The notes beneath the pieces are model-generated. The model did no database searches and was not told the origin of the DNA. It was given only the letters and a program-made list of their open reading frames with translations. The translations under genes were made by a program, and so were the position numbers. From contig CM046878.1 of NCBI GenBank assembly GCA_025667525.1, positions 77,665,696-77,729,695 on the forward strand: 64,000 bases of DNA. The letters run 5' to 3'. How positions within the stretch are numbered: the stretch's first letter is position 1; each line of letters opens with the position of its first letter. Below, piece by piece: positions 1 through 10,426 of this stretch. This stretch comes from Glebionis coronaria (lineage: Eukaryota > Streptophyta > Magnoliopsida > Asterales > Asteraceae).

Positions 1-168
1 CACGTTTGATGACATCTACAACAAACTGAGGCTGTTGGAAGATGAACCTCTTTTAGAGCATGGAAGCAAGTCCACCAACAGCAACATGGCCTTCTTTTCT
101 CATAGTGAAGGTCAATTCAATAAGAAGGACTCCTACATGCATCCAGTTACTGGATCATCATGTGTCAG

Positions 169-212
169 CGCTGTAACTTGCCCTGTCAACGTCTCCTTTT
201 CAGACGCTGACA
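169..212 (+). repeat. CGYTGACA motif cluster 1 (gag)
   Basis: Three sense-strand sites, at 169 (degenerate), 190 (degenerate) and 205 (exact CGCTGACA). Spacings are 21 and 15 bp. Confidence 0.55.
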
Positions 213-1608
213 CATTCAAAAGTTACTCACCAAGAGTTAAACCTGCTGGTTTGGATTTAGATACTATATGTGCTTATATTGCTTCTTTGCCCAATGGTTC
301 AGTGATTACATATGAGGACCTTGAGCAGATAAGTGATGAGCACTTGGAAGAGATGGACATTAAGTGGAACATGGCTCTTGCTAGTATAAGAGCAAATAGG
401 TGGAACAAAAGGTTTAAGAAGAAAATGACCTTCAATGCAAAAGACACAGCTAGATTTGATAAATCCAAAGTTGAGTGCTACAACTGTCATCGTATGGGGC
501 ACTTCATGAGGGAATGCATATCTCCTAGAAGATCTGATGCTGGTAAACCCTCAAGTCAAATTGTTAAGGCTCAGGATCCTAAAACCATGGTTGCAGTTCA
601 AGGAATTGATGGTACTGGATGGGATTGGAGCTATCTGGCTAAGAATGTGGAAGAGGATAAAGCTTTGGTTGCTGAAACTAAAGAAGAAGAGCATGTTGAA
701 TATGCTCTCATGGCACACTCCTCCTCTTCATCAGATAATGAGGTATACGATGATGCTTTTTGTAGTAAAGGTTGTAGGTTAAATACTGAAAAACTTAACA
801 AAGAGGTGTTAAGATTATTAGATGATATGAGTACTGAAAGATGCAGACTATCTAATTACCAACTAGCTCTCACTAAAACTGAGAAAACTGTTTCTGAATA
901 CAAGAAAATGGAATTTGACTTAAAAGATAAAATAAATATCTTAAAACATGAGTTAAATGCTAGTATGGATATTAGAAACATCATGGAAAGGGTTAATGGT
1001 GATTTACAAGCTAAGCTAGATGAGGCCATTAAGAATAAAGATAATGTTGGCCTTAAAATTCAAAGATTTGATAGAGCCACACAAACCCTAGGAGACTGTG
1101 TGAGTAAACAAAGAGATCCTAAGGATATGACTGGAATTGGGATGAATGATTACTCTATGGTTCAACCACCAGCTGGTGACTTCTATGGTGTCCTACAAAA
1201 GGACCTATCTTGAACTGGTTTACCAGAACTCCAAGAGGAGGAATTCATTCCTCCACCAAGAGTTGTCACCCCAGTTGAAGAGTATCAACAAAAGTTGACT
1301 GATCTGAATGAATGGAAGAAAGCTAACCCTACTTTATTTGTTAAGGGTGGCTTGCTATGTGAAAGTCCCAAGGAGTCAACACCCATTAAAGTTACTAACC
1401 CAATCACTAGTAAAGCTGTTGACCTAGGCTCAAACACTGATAGAAAACCTAGCATTAAGTATGTAGAGATGTATAGAAATACTAGGTCACCCAAGAGCCA
1501 AGTTAGCAATAATAGAACAGGCTTCTTCTCTTCTAGACCTAAGGTTGTGTCTAGAAAATCTTGTTACACTTGTGGTAGCTTTTCACATTTGGCATACAAG
1601 TGTGTCAA

Positions 1609-1691
1609 CGCTCCCAAAGCCAGCGCTGACAAGAAAAATTTCAACGCTGACAGGAACAAAGTCAACGTTGTTAGAAAGTCAAACGTTGTCA
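1609..1691 (+). repeat. CGYTGACA motif cluster 2 (gag)
   Basis: Five sites, at 1609 (degenerate), 1624, 1645, 1666 and 1684. Spacings are 15, 21, 21 and 18 bp. The translation gives repeating Ala-Asp-Lys or Ala-Asp-Arg units. Confidence 0.75.
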
Positions 1692-1842
1692 GACCCACAC
1701 CTTATGTGCAGCAAAGTCCACAAGTTGTTAGACCTGCCCCATTCTTCACTAGAAAGTCTAACACTCATGGACAAAGACCATTTCAAAAGACAAACACCTG
1801 GTCGAATAGGCAATGGGTTTCTGTAGCAAACCCTAGGTTCAA

Positions 1843-1892
1843 CGCTGACAAGGGTAATTTCAGCATTGACAAGACCAATTCCAACGCTGACA
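1843..1892 (+). repeat. CGYTGACA motif cluster 3 (gag)
   Basis: Three sites at exactly 21-bp intervals (1843, 1864, 1885). The outer two are exact CGCTGACA and the middle one is CATTGACA. The 13-base spacers share an AATT core. Confidence 0.75.
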
Positions 1893-2047
1893 GAAACGTG
1901 CTCAGACCTAAATATTTGCAACCACAGGGTAAGGGGTCTAAATCTTTTTCAAGTTTAACATGGAGACCCAAGAAAGATCAAAACCCTAATGATAATGGGA
2001 TTTCAATGACCTGCAACAGATTTAATTACATTTCAAAGGTCATTACA

Positions 2048-2133
2048 AAACCTATTGGGGTTAACTGGGTATTTCATCCTAAGAAGGATGAAAATGGGGT
2101 TGTTGTGAGAACTAAGTCTGTTCTTATTGAACA
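2048..2133 (+). other. RT-like sequence block inside the gag C-terminus
   Basis: In the gag frame this stretch reads PIGVNWVFHPKKDENG and continues for about twelve residues. It matches the first conserved block of copia reverse transcriptase, seen in this same element near 4399-4482 as [16 protein letters not shown]. Shared positions include PIG, WV, K, DE, G, VR, K, L and Q. The block is not a recent copy of the local RT, since many residues differ. It may derive from another copia element by recombination or template switching. It would not be catalytic, because no downstream RT motifs follow it. Confidence 0.55.
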
Positions 2134-2160
2134 ACTAGATGAATCCAAGTCTTTTAAGAC

Positions 2161-5100
2161 TTGGGTTCCCAAAGAAAACTACTTTGTTTTATTTATGTGC
2201 AGGGCATTCAAAAACAGGTCAATGATTATGGATATCGGGATAGTGGATGCTCAAGGCACATGAAAGGGAAGGAATATTACTTAACTAACTTCACTCCCAT
2301 TAAGGATGGTGACAAGGTTTACTTTGGAGGCGGATATGGCACTATCACAGGCAAAGGAACCCTTCTCACCAAGAATTTGCGTTTTGAGAACGTATTTCTG
2401 GTAAAAGAACTTGATTACAACCTTTTTAGTGTATCACAAGTTTGTGATAACAAAAATAAAGTTCTGTTTACTGATACTGAGTGTTTGGTGTTAAGCAAGG
2501 ATTTTAAGATCCCTGATGAGAAATATATTGAGTATAGAACACCTAGGCATAAGGACATATATAATGTGAACCTGAATGGTATTAGAATGAATAACAATAT
2601 GTCTTGTTTTTATGCTAAAGCCTCAGTAGATGAAAGTAATTTGTGGCACAGGAGACTAGGGCACATAAATTTTAAAAATATAAATAGGCTTGTGAGACTT
2701 GGCTTGGTTGATGGTTTGCCTGAGAAGGGCTTCCACAATGATCACTCTTGTGTTGCATGTCTTAAAGGCAAGCAGCACAAGGTCTCATTCAAGTCCAAAC
2801 AGGTGCATACTAGTTCTAGACCTCTTCATATGTTACACATGGACCTCTTTGGTCCAACCAATATAGAAAGTTTGAATGGTAAGTCATATTGCTTTGTCAT
2901 CACAGATGACTTCTGTAGGTTTACTTGGACATTCTTTCTAGCTATGAAGAGTGACACAGCTGATATTCTAATTGATTTTATCACTCAGATTGAGAAGAGG
3001 TCTGGCAATGAAGTTAAAATGCTTAGGAGTGATAATGGTGGTGAATTTAGGAATAAGAAGCTAGATGATTTATGTGCCAGGAAAGGAATTACTAGGCAAT
3101 TTAGTATTGCTAGAACCCCACAGCAAAATGGGGTTGCTGAGAGGAAAAACAGAACTCTAATTGAAGCAGCCAGAACAATGTTGGCTGATGCTCATTTTCC
3201 TATAGCCTTTTGGGCTGAGGCTGTCAATACAACTTGTTATGTTCAAAATAGAGCATTGGTTAACAAAATTCAGAACAAAACACCTTATGAGTTACTTTGG
3301 GGAAGAAAACCTAATATTGGTTTTCTCAGACCTTTTGGTTGTCATGTAGTAGTTTTAGATACTAGTGATGCCTTAGGGAAATTTAGTGCAAAAGGTGAAG
3401 AGGGCTACTTCATGGGGTATTCAGTGCAGAGCAAGGGATATAGGGTTTATCTTAAAGAGGAAAAATGTATACTTGAAAGAGTACATGTTAGGTTTTTAGA
3501 GAATAAACCTAGTGATCCTGAAAGTGGTCCAAATTGGTTGTTTGACTTGGAACCTTTGTCTAGAACTTTAAACTATATGCCTGTCACTAATCCAGACATT
3601 GTGAAGATAGCTTCAAATGTTGTGGAAGAACAAGTTGTTGATGTTTCAGGTACTCAGGTTCATGAAAAGGTTGGATCACAAGCAGAAAAGACATCTCCTA
3701 TACAAGAATATGTTACAATTCCCATCTGGACAGATGCGTTTGCTGCTGCTGCTGCTGCTGGTAAAGCTAATGGTGGTCCCCAAGTACCACCAGATACAAA
3801 CATGCATGGTCCTTCAGGCGCAGACAAAGGCAAATCTAGAACTGACAACACCAATTCAGACGTTGATGGTTCAGACGTTGACAACAACAGTTCAAGCGTT
3901 GTTAGCCCAAGCACTGACAAACAAGGTTCAGGCGTTGACAACACTTCTGCACATCTTTTCTCTTCCATTTTTGAACAAGGTGAACCTTCGAATATATATG
4001 AAGAGGTTCATCCTCATGTTGATGAAAGAGAGTCTGATGAAGATGATATTGGCAACATGGATAATGAGGTTGAGGACACCAGACTTTTTGAAGGAGGAAT
4101 TCTCACTTCCACTATGAAGAATCATCCCACTTCTCAAATCATTGGTGATATTATGACTCCAGTTCAGACCAGAAGAGCTCATCAAGGTCTTGGTGGGTTT
4201 ATTACCAATATACACAAGAAGGTTGATACCCCTCTTGTGCAAACATGTTTGTTTGCTTGTTTTCTGTCACAACAGGAACCCAAGAAAATATTTGATGCTC
4301 TCAAAGAACAAAGTTGGGTGGAAGCAATGCAGGATGAGCTTCACCAATTTGCAATTCAGGATGTTTGGGAGCTGGTTGATTGTCCCAGATATGTCAAACC
4401 TATAGGGACAAGATGGGTTCTAAGGAACAAGAGAGATGAAAGAGGCATTATGGTCAGAAACAAGGCAAGGTTAGTGGCTCAGGGATATACACAAGAGGAA
4501 GGGATAGACTATGAGGATGTCTTTGCACCAGTTGCAAGGATTGAAGCTATAAGGATCTTTTTAGCCTATGCATCCTGCATGGGCTTCACTGTCTATCAAA
4601 TGGATGTCAAGAGTGCCTTCCTCTATGGAACTATTGTTGAGGAGGTATATGTGATGCAGCCTCCTGGTTTTGAGGATCCAGAGAATCCAGATAAAGTGTA
4701 TAGAGTCAAAAAGGCTATGTATGGCCTTCATCAAGCCCCTAGAGCATGGTATGGTACTTTGTCTACCTATTTGGTGGACAATGGATTCAAGAGGGGCACC
4801 ATAGATCAGACACTATTTACAAAGAAGAAAGGCAAGGATGTGTTGCTTGTCCAGGTCTATGTTGATGATATCATTTTTGGGTCTACTGATCTAAAGATGA
4901 GTGAGGATTTCTCCAAGCTTATGACAGAAAAATTCAAGATGAGTGCTATGGGGGAGATGAACTTCTTTCTTGGTTTACAAGTTCAGTAGAAAGAAGATGG
5001 TATCTTCATCTCCCAGGATAAATATGTGGCTGAGATCTTGAAGAAGTTTGGCTTTTCTCCACATGAAAAGAGGGCTACTACTCCTATGGATAGAGAACAC

Positions 5101-5736
5101 CCTTGGGGAAAGATTGGAGATGGGAAAGATGTTGATGTCAGGCACTATAAATCCATGATTGGATCCTTGATGTATCTTACTGCCTCCAGACCTGACATCA
5201 CGTTTGCTGTATGTGCTTGTGCACGCCATCAAGTGACTCCCAAAGAATGTCACCTTTATGCTGTGAAGAGGATCTTTAGGTACCTAAGATGCTATCCTGG
5301 TCTTGGTTTGTGGTACCCAAAGGATTCATCATTGGAGCTGATTGCATATTCAGATAGTGATTATGGAGGTGATAAATTTGATAGGAAATCCACAACTGGT
5401 GGATGTTAGTTTCTTGAGAGCAGGTTAATATCTTAGCAGTGCAAGAAACAAACAGTGGTGGCTAATTCTACAACTGAAGCTGAGTATGTTGCTGCAGCTG
5501 CTTGTTGTGGACAAGTTTTGTGGATTCAGAACCAGCTGTTGGACTATGGGTATAATTTCATGCATACCAAGATATTTGTTGACAATAACAGCACTTTATG
5601 CATCACTAAGAATCCTATACATCATTCTAAAACTAAACACATAGAAATTAGGCACCATTTTATAAGAGATTGCTTTGAAAAAGGTTTAATACAACCAGAT
5701 AGGGTTGACACTGAGGAAAATGTATCAGCTTACTAA
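2161..5736 (+). pseudogene. pol: copia pol: protease, integrase, RT, RNase H
   Basis: Polyprotein for cDNA synthesis and integration. Domains in order: aspartic protease with DSGCSRHM (about 2242-2265); GAG-pre-integrase and HHCC zinc finger (LWHRRLGH...CVAC, about 2640-2765); integrase core with [15 protein letters not shown] and NGVAERKNR carrying the D, D and E residues (about 2835-3150); an acidic linker with an alanine run (3740-3765) and phased repeats; RT with the YVDD box at about 4859-4870; RNase H with SDSDYGG near 5350. In-frame stops at 4987-4989, 5407-5409 and near 5434 cut the tail; the frame is otherwise continuous to 5736. Two of these stops sit where family members usually have Gln and one where they have Trp. 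The first ATG is at 2161, but translation would more likely come from gag. Confidence 0.85.
3819..3940 (+). repeat. CGYTGACA motif cluster 4 (integrase-RT linker)
   Basis: Seven sites, at 3819, 3840, 3861, 3876, 3897, 3912 and 3933. Spacings are 21, 21, 15, 21, 15 and 21 bp. The cluster lies in the poorly conserved linker, where added sequence would be tolerated. Confidence 0.75.
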
Positions 5737-5898
5737 CTAAACCTTTTGATGCTGGGAGGTTTCAATACTTGGTAACAAGTATTGGAATGGTCAATCTCAC
5801 ATAATATGTGTTTTGGAGTCTTTTTATAAAAGTATGTACATGATGATGCATTGTTATTGGTCTTATGATGATTTAGATTTTCCACTATATTTTTCTAA

Positions 5899-6014
5899 CA
5901 CTGACAAAGGTTGCTTGAACGCTGATAAGTGTTTTGTAACGTTGTCGGCAATATAATTGTCTAACGCTGATAAAGCTTCCCTCAACGTTGTCATGTGTTA
6001 TCGGGGCGTTGTCA
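5899..6014 (+). repeat. CGYTGACA motif cluster 5 (non-coding spacer)
   Basis: Six sites, at 5899, 5920, 5940, 5965, 5986 and 6007. Spacings are 21, 20, 25, 21 and 21 bp. Some sites end in TGTCA or TGATA instead of TGACA. The near-21 phasing is kept without a reading frame. Confidence 0.7.
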
Positions 6015-6216
6015 GCAACAATGTTAGTTTTGTGGTTTTCAATCTAAATGTGCAGATGGTGTTAGCAGTATACCATTGGATACAGAGTTGCTTATGGATC
6101 AATGGAGAAGCATTTGGACAAGTTTTTATTTATGGATGATGGTTGGAATGTTTAATTCCTATCTTGACATAAATTTTTATGTTCATGCATATTTGTGGCA
6201 ACTTATGTATCATAGT

Positions 6217-6232
6217 TTAAGGGGAGGTTTTA
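6217..6232 (+). promoter_or_regulatory. Internal polypurine-tract-like sequence
   Basis: A TTTAAGGGGAGG tract here closely matches the true PPT at 10154-10166 (TTTAGGGGAGG). Multiple PPT copies upstream of the 3' LTR are described for Sireviruses, and this may be one. It could prime extra plus-strand initiation during reverse transcription. Confidence 0.5.
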
Positions 6233-6658
6233 GGAACCTTTAGGATGATTGGGTATCCATATGATACTCTTATCACAATTCTAGATTGTGTCCACAGGTG
6301 AGTATGAGTTAGTTTTACTAAATCATGAGGCACTGTAGCATGCAAAGTTGATATACTATGCATGCTGCCAAGACATTTTTGGCCTAGAATTGGTTGTGGT
6401 CTGTTGGGAGACTTGGGAATAATTTTGTTATGGAATTTACCGGGGAGTAACAAGGAATTTTATAAGGTAACTTGGTTGTTAAGAGTTTTGGTTAGCAAGG
6501 GACACTAGAGGACTGTTATGTCTATCTTGCCTAAGCAAGTGTGCATAACTGGACAATGCTTGCCGCCCTATAATAATTATCAGCTTTTTGGTTATCTTCT
6601 CTAGGATAAATTACTTTGTTAAGGTCATTTTTCATTTTTAAACATTTTTATTTTTGGA

Positions 6659-6777
6659 CGCTGACAAGTATATTTTCAAGCGTTGTTGTGACAAATTTAG
6701 ACGCTGACATGGCTATAGGCAAACGTTGACAAGATTATAGTCGTTGGGCGTTGATAGGTTATTTTTGACCGTTGACA
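6659..6777 (+). repeat. CGYTGACA motif cluster 6 (non-coding spacer)
   Basis: Six sites, at 6659, 6681, 6702, 6724, 6749 and 6770. Spacings are 22, 21, 22, 25 and 21 bp. They lie immediately upstream of the AT-rich leader of the third ORF. Confidence 0.72.
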
Positions 6778-7927
6778 CTCAATGTGACCTACCCAGTTGT
6801 TACTTTTTGACATATTTTTAGGCCGTAATTTTGGGAGTTGTTACTTTTCATTTAATGCATGAGATAAACTTATAATTTTTCAAAATCTTCATGATTACTT
6901 TTTGAAAATACTTGCCTATTTTTTGGCCAATCACATGCATTTTATTCTCCTATAAATTTGTCTCCTATTTTTAAACAGGGTATCTATACTTCTTGTCTAA
7001 CACAATTTTCTCTTATCAACTTCATCTTCATCCATCAAATTTAACAGCTTTCAACAATGGCACCAAAGTTTAAACCATCAGAATTGGAATTGGGATTCAG
7101 AACTCAACACAACATGATCGCGTATCTTGAAGCTGATGATACTCTGTTTCCTCAATACACACAAATGGTGGCGTATTTGAACGCATCTCCGCTTAGGTAT
7201 GCTCTTTCTCATGCACCACTCATTCCAGTCACACATATTAAACAGTTTTGGAACACTGTTAGTTCCTCAACAGTTAATAGAGTGACTACATTGACTTCTA
7301 TTGTTCATGGGAGACCTTGGGTGGTTACTGAGGCTTTGGTACGCCAAGCCTTGCATCTTGATGATGCTGATGGTATAGCCACCCTTCCCATTAATGAAAT
7401 AGAACAAGGTCTAAGGGCTTTGGGATATCCTTTTCCTGATGAAGGTACTCTAAACAAGTATCATAAACAGGAGTTTCCCCCAGCCTGGAAGTACCTCATA
7501 CATGTCCTCCTTTAATGTTTGAGTCCCAAATGTACTGCACACAATGAGATCAATAGATCTATTGCAAGTGCTATTGTGTGCATTGCAACTGGGAAAAAAT
7601 TTAATTATTCTAAAATGATTTTTGAGGGCATGTGTAAAAATAAGGGGAAGAAAATGACTTTAGCTTATCCCCGATTTTTACAAATGGTTTTGATGTTCAA
7701 GGATACTGCACAAGGGATCATAATGATTTTTATGAGATCCCTGTGCAAAAGAAAGCTATTTTTATGAAGATGAACTCACCACCCCATCGTGACCTACCCT
7801 TAACCCAAGCTATGCTTGCTGTCGTTGCAGCAACTCAACCCCAACCAGACCCCCAACCACAAATTGACCCAATACCTGAACCATTACCTTCACCTGAACA
7901 TATGCAAATTGACCAAGATCCCTTCAA

Positions 7928-7977
7928 CGCTGACACATTAAATGTTGGCGTTGATGTGCCTATTTCCAACGTTGACA
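7928..7977 (+). repeat. CGYTGACA motif cluster 7 (third ORF)
   Basis: Three sites at 7928, 7949 and 7970, exactly 21 bp apart. Confidence 0.75.
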
Positions 7978-8632
7978 CACCACCTTCACAAACCCAAACA
8001 CCCCTTAACCAACCCATATCCACCCACTCTTGCACACCATCTTCCACACCCCCTGAATATAGGTTGATGAAACGCCAAAGGACTACTGGAGTGTTCTCCT
8101 CTGGTGGTCCTAGCCATGTAGCAGAGAGAACCACCACCACAAGTGTGCCTGGTGACCTGGATGAGGCTGGGACTATTGGTTCTGGCTTAGATGCTGGCCA
8201 AGGCAGTCCCACCATCATTAAGTCCTCATCCATGCCCAATGAATCTGACTTGGGAGGTCAAATCCCCATTTTAGAAGAGGGCAGACTGGAACCAATGACT
8301 CTTATGGAATTGATGGCAGTCTGCATGAGCTTGCAAAAGCAAAATGCAGACTTAGTACAAGTTGTCAGCTCACAAGGCCTTGAACTCAAGAAATTGAGGG
8401 AGAGGATTGTTGTTTTGGAGACTGCAAGTGCCAGGAGAGGTATGGAGGAATCTTCCAAAATGGAGGAAGATCCAATAAATCTGAGTGATAAGGGCAGCCA
8501 TGATGGTCAATCTTTGGATGTTGCTGAGGCCCTTACAAGTTTGAAGAAACAAACAGGTTTTGATACGTCCTTAGTCTCTCCTACCAACTTTAATTTATCA
8601 TTTACAGCCATGTTGGAAGAGATTTCAAAAGG

Positions 8633-8724
8633 CGCTGAGGCAGGGAATTTGGGCGTTGACAAGGAGAATTTGGACGCTGACAGAAATATTTTGGGCGCTG
8701 ATAGAACAAAATTGGGCGTTGACA
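8633..8724 (+). repeat. CGYTGACA motif cluster 8 (third ORF)
   Basis: Five sites at 8633, 8654, 8675, 8696 and 8717, all exactly 21 bp apart. This is the most regular cluster. Spacers share an AATTTGG-like core. Translation gives a seven-residue repeat containing Asp-Lys, Asp-Arg or a close variant. Confidence 0.8.
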
Positions 8725-10153
8725 GACCTGAACATGAGGGTGATGTATTCCAGTCATCATCTATCATCAAAGAGGTTTCTTCACAGGTATCACCATCTAC
8801 CTTACCAACAATTGCACCATTAGATAAGGGTAAGGGTATTATGGTAGAAGAGAGTGTTCCAAAGGATGCAGCTCAAGTTGAGTTTGATAGAAGATTGGTT
8901 GCACAAATCATGGAACAAGACAGAAAGGAGGTGAAAGAGTCACCATTTGTTGTTACTTCAGAAGCAGGAAGTGATGGATCTAGCTCAGACTCAAGTGTTA
9001 TGATTATAGAACCAGAAAGGCTTGAGTATGGAGATGAGTTGGCTGAGGAGAAATTGAGAGAATTTAAATTGTAGGTTGACTTTGTTATGCTAGAGGTGGT
9101 TCAAATGTATCATGCTTGGGAAGAAAGATGTATGGAGAATCCACACTTGACCACTTCAGATCAAATATGGGGATTGGAGATTCTCCTCAGAGTTCAGAAG
9201 GATTGCCAGGTAATTTTGAAACACAAGGCAAGCAATATTCTCTCAGAGTTGAAAAGGGATAGAAGGGAGCTATACTGCATGTTGCTCAGATGTCATGAAG
9301 TAGGATGGACTTATCAGAAATTGAGGGGATTGACATTTGATGAGTTGGAATGCAAGGCTTATCCCATTTGGGTGAGAGTACAGGAAGCAAACACTCTCAG
9401 ACTTCTTTCTGATGAAAGAAAGGAAGAACTTGCAGAAGAAATGGAGCTCAAGAAAGCTATGTTTGTTCCCAGACCAGTGAAAAAGGGAATTTCTCTTAAG
9501 TTTCCCAAAGATATGGATCCACTATATCCAAGTGAAGCTGTTATAAGAAAGAGTCTCAAGCTCTCAACATTAGAAGCTTCAGATATGGTGCAAGTGTTAC
9601 CATTAGGTTCCAGAAACCCAATTGTGAGCTATGAAGAAGATGAATGTAGGTTTTGGAAAATTGGCAGGTATGGCAAAGAGGTACACACTTTTACCACTCT
9701 CATATCTTTGTTTGCAATTTGTGATAGAGAAGACTTGGTAGACCTATGGAGGTTGCTGGAGACCAATTATGAGGCTGAAGCACCAACTTCAGCTAATGGA
9801 ATAAAACTGTGGTCCACATTCAAAAGAATGTGTGGACCAAAAGATGAGGATCCTGCTATTTGGAAGGATCTTGAAGATGACCTCAGTGGTCTTCAATGGA
9901 GATTATATTCAGCTGCTGGTGTTTACCATTTGAGTTCTACAAAGTTTGCTGAGTATCTACTTGTGGATGGTCAGTATTTCATATCCAAGGTTATCTTGGA
10001 GAAGATGAAGGACACTCAGCTGGAAATTGATTATTCAAGTGACGTGGCAAAAGACTTGATTAGATTTATTCATTATCAATATGAGAAGGTTTGTAAGATT
10101 CTTCCTAGTCCTTAATGCTTATTCAGAAACTTGATCATAAGAGTGGATATCAA

Positions 10154-10167
10154 GTTTAGGGGAGGAT
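10154..10167 (+). promoter_or_regulatory. Polypurine tract of the copia element
   Basis: TTTAGGGGAGGAT directly abuts the TG that opens the 3' LTR. This is the expected plus-strand primer site. Confidence 0.8.
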
Positions 10168-10200
10168 TGTTGGGAATAAATTAAGGCCAGATCACTTGAG

Positions 10201-10286
10201 CGCTGACAAGAGTAAAACAAGCGCTGACAGCTCAAGCGTTGACAAGACAAAGTCAAGCGTTGATACATTGAAGACAAGCACTGATG
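10201..10286 (+). repeat. CGYTGACA motif cluster 9 (LTR U3)
   Basis: Five sites, at 10201, 10222, 10237, 10258 and 10279. Spacings are 21, 15, 21 and 21 bp. They lie about 130-220 bp upstream of the LTR TATA box, a plausible enhancer position. Confidence 0.78.
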
Positions 10287-10418
10287 GGAAGATATACTCT
10301 ACGCGTTTATTGTATTCTAGATTACTTCTAGTAAAGATAGGAACAACAATGTATTTTCTATATTTATCTTTACCTAGAATAGCTGATACGTAGATTATTG
10401 TACAAGGCTTCTTATGTC

Positions 10419-10426
10419 TATAAAAG
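10419..10426 (+). promoter_or_regulatory. TATA box of the copia LTR
   Basis: TATAAAAG sits in the context CTATAAAAGAAGACC. Transcription would be expected to start about 30 bp downstream, defining the U3/R border. The same core recurs in the unrelated Athila-like LTRs in this window. Confidence 0.6.

Larger units (their letters stand above)
2..2263 (+). pseudogene. gag: copia gag, broken by one in-frame stop
   Basis: Capsid-nucleocapsid protein that would package the element RNA in cytoplasmic particles. The reading frame runs from the window edge to a TGA at 1211-1213, then continues in the same frame to 2263, so one stop separates the halves. The first half carries a zinc knuckle CYNCHRMGHFMREC (codons near 475-520) followed by an acidic, partly helical region. 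The second half has a second knuckle-like motif, CYTCGSFSHLAYKC (near 1561-1605), and a basic Asn/Asp/Lys-rich stretch with repeated 'ADK/ADR' units. Those units are the translation of the 21-bp-phased DNA motif. Near 2048-2133 the protein resembles a reverse-transcriptase segment (separate entry). Gag overlaps pol by about 100 bp in a different frame; this could be a genuine frameshift junction or an old indel. Confidence 0.82.
5737..7056 (+). other. Non-coding spacer between pol and the third ORF
   Basis: About 1.3 kb with no convincing coding frame. It holds two clusters of the phased motif and an internal purine tract near 6217-6232. The last ~150 bases before the third ORF are AT-rich with a pyrimidine-rich leader. 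A long spacer here is usual for Sireviruses. It may carry signals for subgenomic expression of the third ORF, but no promoter can be identified with confidence. Confidence 0.6.
7057..10115 (+). pseudogene. Sirevirus-type third ORF ('envelope-like'), broken
   Basis: A roughly 1,000-codon ORF downstream of RNase H. The ATG at 7057 follows an AT-rich leader. The frame is broken by a stop at 7513-7515, a frame change near 7700-7745 and a stop at 9072-9074. Homologues in Asteraceae genomes are often database-labelled with unrelated host names. The N-terminal ~150 residues are compact and hydrophobic-aromatic. A Pro/Gln/Thr-rich linker follows (about 7840-8100), then a likely coiled coil with Leu heptads (about 8290-8430), phased repeats (8633-8724) and an alpha-helical, charged C-terminal domain (9087-10115). 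I see no signal peptide, furin-like site or clear membrane anchor, so 'envelope' rests on position only. True function is unknown. Confidence 0.75.

Noticed and set aside
7057..10115. Calling the third ORF a genuine viral envelope gene
   Set aside because: No signal peptide, transmembrane anchor or cleavage site is visible; only its position is envelope-like.
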